From NCBI GenBank assembly GCA_964250805.1, contig CAXUHG010000072.1, positions 1-28,442 on the forward strand: 28,442 nucleotides of DNA, read 5' to 3'. Source of the DNA: JBBQVS01 sp964250805. GTDB taxonomy: Bacteria; Chloroflexota; Ktedonobacteria; Ktedonobacterales; Ktedonobacteraceae. The notes under the pieces were generated by a model, which was given only the letters and a program-made list of their open reading frames with translations, was not told the origin of the DNA and searched no databases. The translations under genes and the position numbers were made by a program. This document shows positions 15,448 to 22,629 of the stretch, in pieces. Positions within the stretch are counted from its first letter, which is position 1; each line of letters opens with the position of its first letter.

Positions 15448-15975
15448 ATGGCGCGGCCTTTGTCTGCTACACTAAGAGCAACGAAACAGTATTCGTTGCA
15501 GAAAGAGGAGACAAAGGCTGTGCAATACTCGAAAGAAGAGCTAATCGCGAATATCAACAATACCCGTGAAGGGTCTGTGTGGAACGTACTGGACATCAAA
15601 CTGGTGGAGGCTGAGAAAGACAGAGTTGTGGCAACGATGCCGATTGGACCGAATCATCGGCAACAGGTGGGCTACCTGCATGGCGGTGTCTCTGTGATAC
15701 TGGCGGAGTCGCTGGCTTCGTTCGGAAGTGTATTGAATATTGATGCAGACAGGCAGATGGCATTTGGCCTGGAAATCAACGCCAACCACCTACGCCCAAA
15801 ACGTGATGGTATGCTAACAGGAGTCGCTGTGCCCATTACACGCGGACGCACAACGCACGTATGGGATATCCGCATCACCGACGAAAATGACAAACTTATC
15901 TGCATCTCACGCTGCACCGTCGCTATCGTGGATCGTCCACCCGACAACGGCAACCCACTTGGGAAGTCTGTGTAG
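15448..15975 (+). CDS. PaaI-type hotdog thioesterase
   Basis: This 175-aa hotdog-fold protein resembles PaaI/YbgC/4HBT thioesterases that hydrolyse acyl- or aryl-CoA. The family motif is at H78-G79-G80 (YLHGGVSVILAES), followed by a basic loop (LRPKRDG) that usually contacts CoA. The N-terminus (about 1-35) is longer than in most relatives, and an internal GTG could be an alternative start. ATG 15448 has AGAGG at good spacing and lies 10 bp after the pseudokinase-Rieske stop, so the two genes are co-transcribed. In some bacteria this fold sits in menaquinone synthesis (DHNA-CoA thioesterase), which would suit a redox operon, but that is inference. Confidence 0.85.
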   Translation: MARPLSATLRATKQYSLQKEETKAVQYSKEELIANINNTREGSVWNVLDIKLVEAEKDRVVATMPIGPNHRQQVGYLHGGVSVILAESLASFGSVLNIDADRQMAFGLEINANHLRPKRDGMLTGVAVPITRGRTTHVWDIRITDENDKLICISRCTVAIVDRPPDNGNPLGKSV

Positions 15976-15993
15976 AGTACAGAGTAGCGGAAC

Positions 15994-16046
15994 CTCAACA
16001 TCCTCACAAGAGAAAACAAGCTGTTTTCTCTTGTGAGGGTGTTGAG
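15994..16046. terminator. Bidirectional intrinsic terminator
   Basis: The arms at 15994-16017 and 16023-16046 form a 24-bp stem with one G-T mismatch and a 5-nt loop. T-rich sequence follows on the plus strand (ATTTTGTGTTTTT). It separates the convergent thioesterase and Rpn-type nuclease genes and probably serves both. Confidence 0.9.
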
Positions 16047-16057
16047 ATTTTGTGTTT

Positions 16058-16957
16058 TTAGGCAGCAACAAATGAAGTAAGGGCGAAGCGTACAAAGTTT
16101 TCATCTGAAGAAGCCGAAATCTGCTGAATCAGTAAATCTAGCACATCAGGCTTTTGAATCTTTCTTACTTGCTCCTTCGCCAAATCTGCAAGAGCAGGAA
16201 AACGCGCTCTGATTGTTGTAATTAATGCATCTTGTAGCCCCTCAACTTTGCCTTTTATCTCACTCTCTGCCCGAATCCTTTGTATCTTAGGATTTTCTTC
16301 CCATAATTTGTCGTACATATCTAATTTCTCCTGTATCTTATATTTTTCTGATTGAGGTACAGTATCAGTTCGCTCTAAAAATATTTCCATCCAAATCAAT
16401 TGTTGTGATAACGTTATTTCGTCTTCTCGATACAACGCTGCTAATTCGTCCATTGCCTGTTGTATCAAAGCAGTATTCACACCACGCATAGTTGGCAATA
16501 ATGGATACATACACGAAGTATGCTCTTGTATAAATTGCTCAGCTTTTAATGTAAATAAGGGCAACGTCTTGAAGTGAAATGTGAGAATTTCGTCTCGCTT
16601 TGTTTTGATATACAAGGGTGATTGAGCTAATTTGGTACGAAATGGATAGACGATAATAGAAATAACAGGTAGTTGATGTTCATAATACAGGACGGAATTG
16701 TAGACTAATAAGCGCGACGCCATTGCCTTATCGGAGCCTGATTCAAACTCGATGTGAAGAATGTGTTCCTCGTCTTCATATAGAACTCTGAATACTTTGT
16801 CAGCTCGAAAGGTTGGGCGAATTACTTCGATGTCGAGTGTCTCTTGATAGATAGCCCCTGGTAACAACACCGCAATAATGTCCGTTGGTTGTTGCTGTAT
16901 CCACTCTTTCAGCGTTGAGTCATATACTTGTGGCTGTTGCTCTCTTTCGTTTGCCAT
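16058..16957 (-). CDS. Rpn-family (PD-(D/E)XK) recombination-promoting nuclease-like protein
   Basis: This 299-aa protein has the layout of the Rpn/YhgA-like family, once annotated as putative transposases. These are PD-(D/E)XK-fold DNA nucleases often found in many copies per genome in Chloroflexota and Cyanobacteria. The core is in residues 45-85: ADKVFRV, the acidic strand HIEFESGSD, then SRLLVYNSVLYYEH. The C-terminal half is helical and variable, ending in a segment like those that mediate oligomer contacts (DVLDLLIQQI). It has its own extended -10 promoter and AGGG ribosome binding site. No inverted repeats or transposition signature flank it. A true nuclease activity is not shown by sequence alone. 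Confidence 0.75.
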   Translation of the reverse strand: MANEREQQPQVYDSTLKEWIQQQPTDIIAVLLPGAIYQETLDIEVIRPTFRADKVFRVLYEDEEHILHIEFESGSDKAMASRLLVYNSVLYYEHQLPVISIIVYPFRTKLAQSPLYIKTKRDEILTFHFKTLPLFTLKAEQFIQEHTSCMYPLLPTMRGVNTALIQQAMDELAALYREDEITLSQQLIWMEIFLERTDTVPQSEKYKIQEKLDMYDKLWEENPKIQRIRAESEIKGKVEGLQDALITTIRARFPALADLAKEQVRKIQKPDVLDLLIQQISASSDENFVRFALTSFVAA

Positions 16958-16987
16958 AATGAAGCCCTACTATCATCTTTTGGCACA

Positions 16988-17016
16988 ATAATACCATATC
17001 CATATTTGGTATTCAA
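16988..17016 (-). promoter_or_regulatory. Promoter of the Rpn-type gene with overlapping palindrome
   Basis: On the minus strand TTGAAT (17011-17016) and TATTAT (16988-16993) are 17 bp apart, with a TG extension before the -10. AATACCA (16990-16996) and TGGTATT (17007-17013) form an inverted repeat spanning the promoter, a possible operator for repression. Confidence 0.65.
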
Positions 17017-17057
17017 GATAATTGTAGACCTTATTGCACGATGTAAGAGATACAATC

Positions 17058-17885
17058 TTATTGCAAATCTCGTAGCACTGTTCCTATGTCCTCATAGACA
17101 TATTCAGGCTTGAACTGTGATTTCGCTAAATCTGCACGACTATCTTTACCAGAGAGGACGAGCAGAGTGTGAGTATGCGCAGCTAAACCACCAGCGATAT
17201 CAGTATCGAGACCATCGCCGATCATAATTGTTTCTTCGGGTTGGCTACCGAGGGTGTGCATTGCTTCCTGGAGGAGCGTGGGTTGTGGCTTGCCGACGAC
17301 CTCTGGCTTTGTGCTGCTGGCGGCTTCAATTGCGGCAACCATCGCACCACAGCCAGGGATGAGATCGCCTTCTATGGGAAGTAGGGGGTCGCGATTGATG
17401 GCGACGAAGGCCGCACCACCGCGTATAGCCGTTACCGCTCCTGTAAGCTTCTTATAGTCGAAGGTACGGTCAAGGCCGACAAGTACGGCTGCAGCGAGAT
17501 GGCTTGAATCGGTGTGGGGATCGGCAGGTATCTTTGCTGGCTGCTCTTGCCGTTGGAAGATGGAGAGGTCATACGACTTGACCATATCAAGCAGTGGCTG
17601 CTCACCGACGACATACACCGTTCCATTGGGGAAGCGACGCGCAATGTTCTTGACGGCTGCTTGACCCGCACTGAGAACATGTGAGGCGTTGGTAGTGATG
17701 CCGAGACGTGCTAATTTTGCGATAACCTGCGTCTCGCTGGCGAATGAGTTGTTAGTGAGAAAAAGATATTTTTTGTGCGTGGCATCGAGCCATGCGACAA
17801 ATTCTTTTGCTTGCGGCAGCAATTCCTCGCCGCGATATATCACGCCATCGAGGTCGATCAGGTAGGTCGTATAGGTAGGTAACAT
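17058..17885 (-). CDS. HAD superfamily IIA hydrolase (NagD/4-nitrophenylphosphatase-like)
   Basis: This 275-aa phosphatase has the HAD motif I at D11-L-D13 (IDLDGVIYRG), motif II in LTNNS, the conserved Lys in GKPQP and motif III/IV in MIGDGLDTDIAGG. The large C2-type cap is typical of class IIA enzymes such as NagD, PNPase and phosphoglycolate phosphatase, which act on small phosphorylated metabolites in the cytoplasm. The ATG lies 7 bp after the dnaA stop and its purine-rich site (AAGAGAG) overlaps the end of dnaA, so it is in the dnaA operon. The natural substrate cannot be assigned. Confidence 0.9.
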   Translation of the reverse strand: MLPTYTTYLIDLDGVIYRGEELLPQAKEFVAWLDATHKKYLFLTNNSFASETQVIAKLARLGITTNASHVLSAGQAAVKNIARRFPNGTVYVVGEQPLLDMVKSYDLSIFQRQEQPAKIPADPHTDSSHLAAAVLVGLDRTFDYKKLTGAVTAIRGGAAFVAINRDPLLPIEGDLIPGCGAMVAAIEAASSTKPEVVGKPQPTLLQEAMHTLGSQPEETIMIGDGLDTDIAGGLAAHTHTLLVLSGKDSRADLAKSQFKPEYVYEDIGTVLRDLQ

Positions 17886-17892
17886 GAATTGT

Positions 17893-19410
17893 TTACTCTC
17901 TTAATAATTGTTCGCGGATAGCCACAATTTCGCGGCGCAGGGCGGGATTGATATTTACGTCGCGCTCTATCTTCTCACAGGAATGTAGTACTGTGCTGTG
18001 ATCGCGTCCGCCGAAGAGTTGCCCAATTTCGAGTAGCGACGCCTGTGTTTCCTGGCGGATAAGGTACATCGCAATCTGGCGCGGTGTGACGATATGTTTA
18101 TCGCGTTGTTTGCCACACATAGCATCGAGCGAGACGTGATAATATTCCGCAACCGATTCGGCGATTTGCTTGCTTGTCAAGCGCGACTCACGAGCGTCAT
18201 TGCCGAGCGAAGACATGGCGGCGCGTGCAACATCCATCGTAAGTTCGGTGCGATGAAGCTGCTGATAGGCCATCAAGCGATTGAGACAGCCTTCGAGTTC
18301 GCGGATGTTGGTCTGCACGCGACCCGCGATATATGCGATGATGTCATCGGGAACGCGATAGCGCAAGAGATCGGCCTTGACACGTAGAATTGCCATACGA
18401 GTTTCCAAGTCGGGTGGCTGAATATCGGCGATAAGTCCCCACTCGAAACGTGAGCGGAGTCGCTCTTCCAGGCTCACGATTGCCTTGGGCGGACGGTCGC
18501 TACAGATGACGATCTGCTTGCTCATCTCGTGTAGGCTGTTGAATGTATGGAAGAACTCTTCCTCGGTTGATTCTTTACCTGCGATAAACTGGATATCATC
18601 TACCAGCAGAATATCGACGGAGCGATACTTTGCACGAAACTCTTCGGTGGTTCGATAGCGAATCGCGTTGACAATTTCGTTGGTGAACTGCTCTGAGGAG
18701 ACGTACAGAACGGCTAGTCCGGTATGCACGCCCTGATGCCCAATGGCGTGTAGTAGATGTGTCTTGCCTAGCCCCACGCCACCATAGAGGAAGAGTGGAT
18801 TGTATGACTCACCGGGTGCCTCAGCAACCGCAAGCGATGCTGCATGAGCAAGTCGGTTACTGCTACCGACGATAAACGCGTCGAAGGTGTAGCGCGGATT
18901 GAGACGATTGTGCATCAGGATATTGGCGCGTTGCTCATTATCCCACTCTTCCAGGGTATCAGTTGAATTTGTGTGCATATAGCGTAGCTCTGGTTGCCTC
19001 GGTGTAGCTGTAGTAGGTTTCGCATTATAGTAGGCGTAGTTGCTCTGTTCGTAATTGGGCGATGGTAAGTCGCTCTCGAAGCTATCGGTAGGAAATTCCT
19101 GATCGTCGAGTTGTACGCCGTTGTCTTGTTCCTCTGTCACCATCATAACGGTGACATGTTGCCCCGTGACATCCGCCAGGATATCCTCTATTGAGGAGCG
19201 CCAGCGTGTATTGATAACGTCACGTGCGAAATCGTTGGGCACCTGCAGTACGAAATAGACATCTGCATTTTGTGAAGCGGCGTCGATGTCGTCCGTTGTG
19301 GCATCTTGCATAGAAAGGTGTGCATCTTGTAACCACGCTTTCGATGGTGCGTCAACGGATAGGTTTTCCAGGCGGTCGAGCGTGTCATGCCAAAGAGTAG
19401 TTGTATTCAC
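17893..19410 (-). CDS. dnaA: Chromosomal replication initiator protein DnaA
   Basis: This 505-aa AAA+ replication initiator binds DnaA boxes at oriC. Domain I (about 1-90) is followed by a polar, divergent domain II. The AAA+ core has Walker A GGVGLGKTH (about 210-220), Walker B LLVDDIQF (about 266-273) and sensor/arginine motifs such as RLRSRFEWGL. The C-terminal helix-turn-helix carries the signature GGRDHSTVLHSC. I chose GTG 19410: GGGAG is 8 bp upstream and the start lies 17 bp after the ridA stop. A longer reading frame to 19461 would overlap ridA. Unusually, dnaN and recF are not next to it and no DnaA-box cluster (TTATCCACA-like) is visible nearby. Confidence 0.93.
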   Translation of the reverse strand: MNTTTLWHDTLDRLENLSVDAPSKAWLQDAHLSMQDATTDDIDAASQNADVYFVLQVPNDFARDVINTRWRSSIEDILADVTGQHVTVMMVTEEQDNGVQLDDQEFPTDSFESDLPSPNYEQSNYAYYNAKPTTATPRQPELRYMHTNSTDTLEEWDNEQRANILMHNRLNPRYTFDAFIVGSSNRLAHAASLAVAEAPGESYNPLFLYGGVGLGKTHLLHAIGHQGVHTGLAVLYVSSEQFTNEIVNAIRYRTTEEFRAKYRSVDILLVDDIQFIAGKESTEEEFFHTFNSLHEMSKQIVICSDRPPKAIVSLEERLRSRFEWGLIADIQPPDLETRMAILRVKADLLRYRVPDDIIAYIAGRVQTNIRELEGCLNRLMAYQQLHRTELTMDVARAAMSSLGNDARESRLTSKQIAESVAEYYHVSLDAMCGKQRDKHIVTPRQIAMYLIRQETQASLLEIGQLFGGRDHSTVLHSCEKIERDVNINPALRREIVAIREQLLRE

Positions 19411-19427
19411 CGATTTTTCTCCCGCAA

Positions 19428-19838
19428 CTATCCCTCGTCGGGGATGACAACGGCGACGCACTCAATTTCGACGAGTGCTTTTCTAGGCAGCTCGGCGACT
19501 GCGAATGTTGAGCGTGCAGGTTTTGTCTCCTTGAAATATTCCGCATAGACGCTGTTCATCGCTTGAAAATCGTTCATGGTAGCAAGGAAAACTGTTGTTT
19601 TTACCACATTCTGAAGCGATGTACCCGCGCTTTCCAGAACAGCTTGTAGATTTTGGAAGACGCGGTGTGTTTGTGCTTGCACGTCGTTGCCGACGAGTTC
19701 TCCTGTGGCGGCATCGAGCGCAACCTGACCAGAGGTGTACACAAAATCGCCATAACGAATGGCCTGATTGTAGGGGCCAATGGCGGCAGGAGCCTGTGGT
19801 GTATTGACTGCTGTAATTGCGAGTTCATTATTTTTCAT
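19428..19838 (-). CDS. ridA: RidA family enamine/imine deaminase (YjgF/YER057c/UK114)
   Basis: This 136-aa protein fits the RidA family, which removes reactive 2-aminoacrylate and other enamines or imines made by PLP enzymes in the cytoplasm. Family features include the N-terminal NTPQAPAAIGPYNQAI, SGQVALD, and the C-terminal ARSTFAVAELPRKALVEIE, which holds the catalytic Arg and the conserved Glu. The length is a little over the usual 125-130. It lies between a kinase gene (58 bp upstream) and dnaA (17 bp downstream), and is probably transcribed with dnaA. Confidence 0.93.
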   Translation of the reverse strand: MKNNELAITAVNTPQAPAAIGPYNQAIRYGDFVYTSGQVALDAATGELVGNDVQAQTHRVFQNLQAVLESAGTSLQNVVKTTVFLATMNDFQAMNSVYAEYFKETKPARSTFAVAELPRKALVEIECVAVVIPDEG

Positions 19839-19895
19839 ACAGTTTTCCCAGAATAAAAGCTAAAGAAGGCGAGATGCCTGAGTACAATAAAAGGA

Positions 19896-20864
19896 CTAGA
19901 AAGGACGGCGGCCTAGTTGCGGGGAAGGACCCTTACTATCGGCACCAGCAGTAGAGCTTTTGCCAAATGCTTGCGCTGGTTGGGGTACCTGACTAGCGCG
20001 TGCAAGTTCACGAGCGCAATTGCGCAACGCTTGTTGCATCTCTGCGGCTGAACTGAAGCGCTCTTCGGGTTCCTTTTCCAACGCTCGTAGAACGAGTTGC
20101 TCGACAATAGGTGGGATGGCGGGATTGTATTTACGCAGCATTGGTGGCTGAGTTGATGCGTGTTGCATCGCGATAGAAACAGCGGTAGGTCCCACGAATG
20201 GTGGTTGACCAGTTAACATTTCAAACATAACCACGCCAAGTGAGTAGAGGTCGGAGGAAGCGGTAAGATTCTCGCCTCGTGCCTGCTCTGGCGAAAGATA
20301 GTCGGCGGTACCTAGCACAATACCACTATTGGTCAAACCCGACTCTTCCGCGACGCGCACGATGCCGAAATCGGTGAGCTTGACCAGGACGCCACGATCA
20401 ATAATTCCATTTGTTGGTCCACCATTCAACACCAGCATAATATTTTGAGGTTTGATGTCACGGTGAATGAAGCGTTGTGCGTGAGCAACCTGTAGCACGG
20501 AGCAGACCTGAGCGGCAATCTCAATCGCTTCTCGTGCCTGAAGCTGGCGGCGTTGCCCGACCAGTTGTTTCAGCGTGGGGCCGGGGATATACTCCATCAC
20601 GAGAAAATACTGTCCCGCCTCTTCTACAAAGTCATAGATAGTCACCGCGTTAGGATGAGCAAGGGCGGCAGCGGCACGTGCCTCGCGGCGAAAACGCTCT
20701 ACGGCTCGCGTATCGTTTTTGTCCAGAGAGCGCAATACCTTGATCGCTACAATCCGCTCGACGCGGTTATCCCAGGTTTTGAAGACGCTTGCCATTCCAC
20801 CTGTGGCGATGTGTTCGCGTATCTCGTACCTACCTGCAATAGGTTTATCTCCAAATGAATTCAA
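19896..20864 (-). CDS. Soluble PknB-like Ser/Thr protein kinase
   Basis: This 322-aa Hanks-type kinase keeps all catalytic elements: ATGGMASVFK glycine loop, VAIKVL, HRDIKPQN, DFG, the GTADYLSPEQ activation end, and DLYSLGVVMFEMLTG. The kinase domain spans about 10-275. The C-terminal tail (about 280-322) is Ala/Ser/Pro-rich with no membrane helix or PASTA repeats, so unlike PknB it has no sensor domain and is probably cytoplasmic. The start is TTG (20862-20864) preceded by GAGGTGG. It is the first gene of a probable operon with ridA, dnaA and a HAD phosphatase, which makes DnaA a possible target; that is inference. Confidence 0.92.
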   Translation of the reverse strand: MNSFGDKPIAGRYEIREHIATGGMASVFKTWDNRVERIVAIKVLRSLDKNDTRAVERFRREARAAAALAHPNAVTIYDFVEEAGQYFLVMEYIPGPTLKQLVGQRRQLQAREAIEIAAQVCSVLQVAHAQRFIHRDIKPQNIMLVLNGGPTNGIIDRGVLVKLTDFGIVRVAEESGLTNSGIVLGTADYLSPEQARGENLTASSDLYSLGVVMFEMLTGQPPFVGPTAVSIAMQHASTQPPMLRKYNPAIPPIVEQLVLRALEKEPEERFSSAAEMQQALRNCARELARASQVPQPAQAFGKSSTAGADSKGPSPQLGRRPF

Positions 20865-20913
20865 CGTTCCACCTCAAACAACCTGGGTAATGTATGCCCT
20901 GGCAAAAAGATAT

Positions 20914-20941
20914 AGAATACCAGTCGCTAGTATACCATCAA
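20914..20941 (-). promoter_or_regulatory. Promoter of the kinase-ridA-dnaA operon
   Basis: On the minus strand TTGATG (20936-20941) and TATTCT (20914-20919) are 16 bp apart with a TG extension before the -10. The remaining divergent spacer to 21183 holds no gene. One inverted repeat (ACCCGCTAC 21093-21101 with GTAGTGGGT 21123-21131) lies in the upstream region of the glycosyltransferase. Confidence 0.55.
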
Positions 20942-21183
20942 TACGAAAGAGAGTCCAGAAAGGGTGATAGTTTTCGTCAATAGCACCCCTATGTTACTAG
21001 TGGTTCGCAATCTCATTGCCGCTACAACCTATTCAACAAAAGTATTTAACTCTCGCTTAGCACATGCTTTACATAACGCTAATCCTCGCTTAACCCGCTA
21101 CTAATCACTAGATGCTACGCTTGTAGTGGGTCATAAAACAAACAATACCCTGTATGGATGAGCGAAATAAAGGCACTATTGTT

Positions 21184-22344
21184 ATGCGTATAGCGATTAT
21201 TACTGAGAATTTCTTGCCAAAGCTCGATGGCGTCACACGCACACTGGCAAAACTACTGGAACATTTACAAGAAACCGGACATTCAGCTATGCTGCTAGGT
21301 CCTGATAGTGGAATGGAAGAGTATGCTGGCGCGGAGATCGTAGGTACCGCTGGACTACCCTTTCCATTCTATCCCGAACTCAAGTTTAACTTCTTTCGAC
21401 CATTGTTTATGCGGCGGCTCGGCGAATTTCGACCAGATATTATTCATTTGGTCGATCCTGTTATACTCGGCGCGACGGGGCTTGCCGCGGCTCGTTTCTT
21501 CAATGTTCCGCTTGTCTCCTCTTATCATACCAATCTCGCGGCGTACTGCGAACACTTCGGTTTTTCACTGTTGACACGTCCAATGTGGTCTTACAACCGT
21601 TTTGTACATAATCAATGTACGATGACCTTTTGTCCCTCTCCTTCAACTGCCGCTATGTTGCGTTTGGAGGGTTTTGAGCATTTGCGTATCTGGCCTCGTG
21701 GCGTTGATACGAACATCTTCAAGCCAGAACGACGTAGTGCGGAGCTTCGCGCCTCTTGGCTAGGAGATGAGGCAGAGAACAAGACAGTGTTGCTCTATGT
21801 AGGGCGCGTGTCGTGGGAGAAAAACCTGCGCCTTCTCGTGCAGGCGTATCGGAGTATGAATCATAGCAATATACATCTTGTCATTGTTGGCGAAGGACCG
21901 GCATCAGTCGAGATGCAGCAGGAGCTAGCTGGCTTACCCGTTACGTTCACAGGCTACCTCACGGGTAAAGCTCTCGCCACCGCCTACGCCTCGTCGGATG
22001 TATTTGCTTTTCCATCGCGCACCGAAACGTTTGGACAGGTGGTGCTAGAGGCGATGGCGTCGGGTTTGCCTGTCGTGGGGCTGGTTGCGGAAGGTATCTG
22101 CGATCTCGTTGAGAACGAGCGTACCGGACTACTCGTCAAGGACAGTCATATTCAGGAAGAGCAGCAGATTATCGACTATCGCGCTAGCCTGGAATGTCTC
22201 ATTCAGAATCCACAAAAACGTCTCGAAATGAGTAGCGGGGCCTTGCTTGAGGCGCAACGCCGCTCATGGTTCGAGGCAATGGAAAGCCTTGTGCGCGGGT
22301 ATCAAGAGGTTGTAGCGTCAACTACTCCACTGATAGCAGCATAA
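21184..22344 (+). CDS. GT4-family glycosyltransferase (PimB/MgtA-like)
   Basis: This 386-aa GT-B glycosyltransferase resembles mannosyltransferases such as PimB' and MgtA that act on glycolipids at the cytoplasmic membrane face. The N-terminus reads TENFLPKLDGVTRTL, the typical glycine-containing acceptor loop. The donor domain has WPRGVDTNIFKP, YVGRVSWEKN and a perfect E-x7-E motif (ETFGQVVLE) before AMASGLPVVG. I chose ATG 21184 over ATG 21154 because the family starts at MRIAIITE and an AAAGG lies upstream, although that site is somewhat far. The gene ends in a strong terminator. Confidence 0.88.
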   Translation: MRIAIITENFLPKLDGVTRTLAKLLEHLQETGHSAMLLGPDSGMEEYAGAEIVGTAGLPFPFYPELKFNFFRPLFMRRLGEFRPDIIHLVDPVILGATGLAAARFFNVPLVSSYHTNLAAYCEHFGFSLLTRPMWSYNRFVHNQCTMTFCPSPSTAAMLRLEGFEHLRIWPRGVDTNIFKPERRSAELRASWLGDEAENKTVLLYVGRVSWEKNLRLLVQAYRSMNHSNIHLVIVGEGPASVEMQQELAGLPVTFTGYLTGKALATAYASSDVFAFPSRTETFGQVVLEAMASGLPVVGLVAEGICDLVENERTGLLVKDSHIQEEQQIIDYRASLECLIQNPQKRLEMSSGALLEAQRRSWFEAMESLVRGYQEVVASTTPLIAA

Positions 22345-22352
22345 CTTTATAT

Positions 22353-22407
22353 AAAGGAAAGTTGTGGAAAGTAGGGCCGCTACTCTCCACAACTTTTCTT
22401 TATTTTT
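22353..22407 (+). terminator. Intrinsic terminator of the GT4 gene
   Basis: The arms at 22353-22374 and 22380-22401 form a 22-bp stem with G-T mismatches and a 5-nt loop, followed by ATTTTTT. The 3' arm overlaps the stop of the converging miniprotein gene at 22400. Confidence 0.9.
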
Positions 22408-22510
22408 TCTCTTCCTGACGTGCTTGAATGAACGAAAGAACTAATGAGCCAATTAGTGTGCCGAGCAGCACAATTTCCATCGTGCTAAACGTTTTTCTTT
22501 TCTTTTGCAT
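22400..22510 (-). CDS. Putative 36-aa single-span membrane miniprotein
   Basis: This small reading frame encodes a basic N-terminus (MQKKRKTF), one hydrophobic segment of about 16 residues (IVLLGTLIGSLVLSFI) and a charged tail (QARQEEKK). The layout is typical of short membrane proteins. The ATG is preceded by GAGGAG at 8 bp spacing, a strong ribosome binding site that would be unlikely by chance. I do not recognise a family. It lies downstream of the GT39-type gene on the same strand, separated by a family B repeat, and converges on the GT4 gene. Confidence 0.6.
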   Translation of the reverse strand: MQKKRKTFSTMEIVLLGTLIGSLVLSFIQARQEEKK

Positions 22511-22540
22511 ATAGAATTCTCCTCAGAAAGCTATTAAGGC

Positions 22541-22613
22541 AGGGAGACCGCAAGGGTCTCCCCTATATTTCACATTTTCCTTTATGTGTAGGGGAGACCC
22601 TTGCGGTCTCCCT
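22541..22613. repeat. Family B palindromic repeat pair
   Basis: The arms at 22541-22566 and 22588-22613 are reverse complements with one difference at the outer end of the loop side. They begin AGGGAGACCGCAAGGGTCTC. The element lies just after the GT39-type stop (22630, minus strand) and could end its transcript. The same family is at 6835-6904 and 1-11. Confidence 0.85.
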
Positions 22614-22629
22614 GCTATACTATCTCACC

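Noticed and set aside
16058..16957. Insertion sequence transposase
   Set aside because: Rpn-family proteins were long called putative transposases, but there are no flanking terminal repeats or target duplications here and the fold is a PD-(D/E)XK nuclease.
19411..19461. Longer DnaA start with 17 extra residues
   Set aside because: It would overlap the end of ridA, and the extra residues do not resemble a DnaA N-terminus. GTG 19410 has a good ribosome binding site.
17893..21183. Chromosomal origin next to dnaA
   Set aside because: No cluster of TTATCCACA-like boxes or AT-rich unwinding region was visible by eye near the gene, and dnaN is absent.
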